This document shows positions 62,186 through 64,000 of a stretch of 64,000 bases of DNA, piece after piece. The stretch spans positions 2,046,001 to 2,110,000 of the forward strand of contig OZ241871.1 of assembly GCA_965202955.1 (NCBI GenBank). The letters are read 5' to 3'. The notes beneath the pieces are model-generated. The model did no database searches and had not been told where the DNA came from. It saw nothing but the letters and a program-made list of their open reading frames with translations. This stretch comes from Bin5 sp034422415 (GTDB taxonomy: Bacteria > Chloroflexota > Anaerolineae > Caldilineales > Caldilineaceae). The number at the start of each line of letters is the position of its first letter. Position 1 is the stretch's first letter. A program made the position numbers and the translations under genes.

Positions 62186-63709
62186 CTACGAGGGAGAGCG
62201 CTCGTACCGCTCCGCCAGCTCGACCAGCAGCCGCACGCCGTAGCCCGTTGCGCCTTTGGGCGTCTCCGCGTTGATCCGGCTGTCGGCCAGCACCATATTG
62301 GCGATGTCGAGGTGTGCCCAGGGGTAGCCTTCGGTGAAGTGCTGGATGAACTTGGCGCTGCTGCTCAACCCGCCTTCGCGGCCTGCGCTGTTCTTCACCT
62401 CCGCCATGTCGCTCCTGATCGGCTTCTCGTACTCCTCATCCATCGGGAAGGGCCATAGGCGCTCCCCGCTCCGGTCACCCGCGGCCATCAACGCCTGTTG
62501 CAGCGCGCTGTCGTTGCTGAACAGGCCTGCCCGCACGTGATGTCCCAGCGCGGTCCCGACCGCGCCGGTCAGGGTCGCCAGATCGACGGCCGCGGCAGGA
62601 TTGAAGCGGGCGGTGTAGGCCAGCGCGTCCGCCAGTATCAGGCGTCCCTCCGCGTCGGTGCTGATGATCTCCGCGGTCTTGCCCGTCATGCCGGTGACGA
62701 TATCGCCGGGCCGGAACGCCCTGCCGTCCGGCATATTTTCCACGCACGGCGCGATCCCGATCACCCGCCGGGGCAGATTGAGGCGCCCGACCGCCTCCAG
62801 CGCGCCGATCACAGCCGCGGCCCCGCCCATATCGCTCTTCATCTGCCACATACCGCCGAGACGCTTGAGACTGATGCCGCCGGTGTCGAAGGTGATCCCT
62901 TTGCCGACGAAGACCAGCGGCGCCTCCCCGGCATGACCGGCGGGCGCGTGCTCCAGAATGATGAACTGGGCCGGATTGGCGCTGCCTGCGCTGACCGCCA
63001 GCAGAATGCCCATGCCGGCATCCGCCATCGCGGCCTCGTCCAGAACTGTGCACTCGAGGCCCACGTCGGAAGCCATGGCTTCGGCGCGGGCGGCCATCTC
63101 CACGGGTGTCAACACATTGGGGGGTTCGTTGACCAGATCGCGGGCCGTGTAGACCGCCCGCGCAATCGCCTCTCCTCTCGTCACCCCGCGCTCAACGTCG
63201 GCCAGTTTGGCCGCGCTGTACTCGACCACAGTGCAGCTCGTCAAGCCCTGGGCCGCCGCTTCGCGTCGATACGGTTTGGGCCGGTAGCTGGCCAGCAGTG
63301 TCCCCAGCGCAACCTCCTGCGCGGCCGCGTCGGCGTCGTGACCGGCAATGCCCGCCCCGTGCACGATGGTGGCGATCGTTTTGACGCCCTTCACTTTTGC
63401 CGCGGCCTGGGCGCCCACCGCGGCCGCCCGCCGAATCTGGGCGACGCCGAACTGCCCGCTGCTGCCCAGGCCAACCACCAGCACGCGCGGCGCGGTCAGC
63501 CGCCCGCGCGCATACAGCAGGGCCGTCGTCTCCGCCTCGCCGGTGTAATCCCCCGTCGCAATCAGCTGGCTGATCTCGCCGTCCAGCGCCCGGTCCACCG
63601 CGCCCGTCGCGCCACCGGGCGCGCTCACGCCGGCAAACAGGTTGACGACGATCAGGTCGACCTCCGCGTCGGCGATATTCCCCTGCTGAACCCGTAGCTC
63701 TATTTCCAA
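62186..63709 (-). CDS. pepA: Leucyl aminopeptidase (M17)
   Basis: The 507-residue protein has a variable N-terminal domain (1-165) and a catalytic domain with FVGKGITFDTGGISLK, MWQMKSDMGGAAAVIGAL and the STDAEGRLILADAL motif (NTDAEGRL in most members). These supply the two-zinc site and the catalytic Lys/Arg. It removes N-terminal residues from peptides. The C-terminus ends GVRLLVELAERYERS. A partial aminotransferase gene lies upstream in the same direction. Confidence 0.95.
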   Translation of the reverse strand: MEIELRVQQGNIADAEVDLIVVNLFAGVSAPGGATGAVDRALDGEISQLIATGDYTGEAETTALLYARGRLTAPRVLVVGLGSSGQFGVAQIRRAAAVGAQAAAKVKGVKTIATIVHGAGIAGHDADAAAQEVALGTLLASYRPKPYRREAAAQGLTSCTVVEYSAAKLADVERGVTRGEAIARAVYTARDLVNEPPNVLTPVEMAARAEAMASDVGLECTVLDEAAMADAGMGILLAVSAGSANPAQFIILEHAPAGHAGEAPLVFVGKGITFDTGGISLKRLGGMWQMKSDMGGAAAVIGALEAVGRLNLPRRVIGIAPCVENMPDGRAFRPGDIVTGMTGKTAEIISTDAEGRLILADALAYTARFNPAAAVDLATLTGAVGTALGHHVRAGLFSNDSALQQALMAAGDRSGERLWPFPMDEEYEKPIRSDMAEVKNSAGREGGLSSSAKFIQHFTEGYPWAHLDIANMVLADSRINAETPKGATGYGVRLLVELAERYERSPS

Positions 63710-63791
63710 GATTCTCTGTCCTAAGTCCTGTGGTCGGTGAACAGGCCGGCGGCCCAGGCGTTTTCGTGTCGCGAGCTGCTGGCTGCCGGTC

Positions 63792-64000
63792 TTACAGATT
63801 TGCGCGCAGCCTGGTCGCGGCGGCTTCCAGGATTGCGTCTGTTTTGCAGAAACAGAAGCGGGCGACGTTCGCGGCCAGGTGGCTGTGTTCCGGGCTGTAG
63901 AATGCTGAGGGGGGAATCGCGGTCACGCCGATCTCCTTCGTCAGCCAGCGGCAGATCTGCACATCGCGCAGGTCGTCGGTCGGCAGAGGCGCGTCGAGGT
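63792..64000 (-). CDS. Class I aminotransferase, C-terminal part (runs off the window)
   Basis: The minus-strand frame ending in TAA at 63794-63792 reads LPTDDLRDVQICRWLTKEIG, then VTAIPPSAFYSPEHSHLAAN, then VARFCFCKTDAILEAAATRLR. This is the C-terminal end of methionine/kynurenine-type fold-I aminotransferases (IPPSAFY and RFCFCK are characteristic). Only ~69 codons are inside the window. It precedes leucyl aminopeptidase by 82 bases on the same strand. Confidence 0.85.
   Translation of the reverse strand, partial: LDAPLPTDDLRDVQICRWLTKEIGVTAIPPSAFYSPEHSHLAANVARFCFCKTDAILEAAATRLRANL

Overview
The window most likely comes from a GC-rich member of the Chloroflexota (Caldilineae/Anaerolineae-like). 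That is my inference from overall gene style and gene families (stand-alone SH3b and Cache proteins, GH4/Gfo-Idh/PhyH clusters, a TGS-less ThrRS in a thrS-infC-rpmI-rplT block). No rRNA is present to settle it.

Bases 1-10,620 look like an accessory island. It begins inside a 606-bp perfect direct repeat (1-606 = 4576-5181) that carries a DUF4926-type gene and the tail of a DUF6883-like gene. Copy 1 is cut at base 606/607 by a decayed IS3-family end. Between the copies lie an unrecognised two-gene operon and a membrane-anchored SH3b/HEXXH peptidase-like protein. After copy 2 comes the most interesting locus: a tightly overlapping four-gene minus-strand operon (10445 to 5338) encoding an N6-adenine-type DNA methyltransferase, a sensor kinase with an extra N-terminal Hsp90/MutL-type ATPase, an atypical receiver protein and a ComEC-like metallo-beta-lactamase hydrolase. 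It has its own promoter and is a candidate anti-phage or conflict system.

From 10.8 to 46.9 kb the content is metabolic. It holds a molybdenum hydroxylase set (YqeC-MocA fusion, fused XDH small+large subunit, FAD subunit), an exopolysaccharide/glycolipid glycosyltransferase operon (17.5-22.6 kb), two apparently orphan antitoxins, a pteridine-like cluster (methyltransferase, glycosyltransferase, PTPS, MDR dehydrogenase, RibA-RibD fusion; 24.05-29.1 kb), a sulfite-oxidase-type protein, FabF, a knotted-type carbamoyltransferase with carbamate kinase, a MacAB-like exporter with its own two-component system, and sugar/keto-acid oxidoreductases. Many gene boundaries here carry in-register tandem heptamers of the form NNNMACT. 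Several minus-strand genes take their TAG stop from a heptamer junction.

From 47 to 64 kb are tRNA-Val(GAC), a lipoprotein of four tandem Cache-like repeats, an M20 peptidase, the thrS-infC-rpmI-rplT-trmH translation block (infC using an AUU start), tRNA-Lys(UUU), an SDR/GH4/PhyH group, AIM24, a DUF4258/YgiT toxin-antitoxin-like pair, a membrane protein, leucyl aminopeptidase, and the 3' end of a class I aminotransferase running off the window. Protein-family names come from motif recognition by eye; no database search was run.
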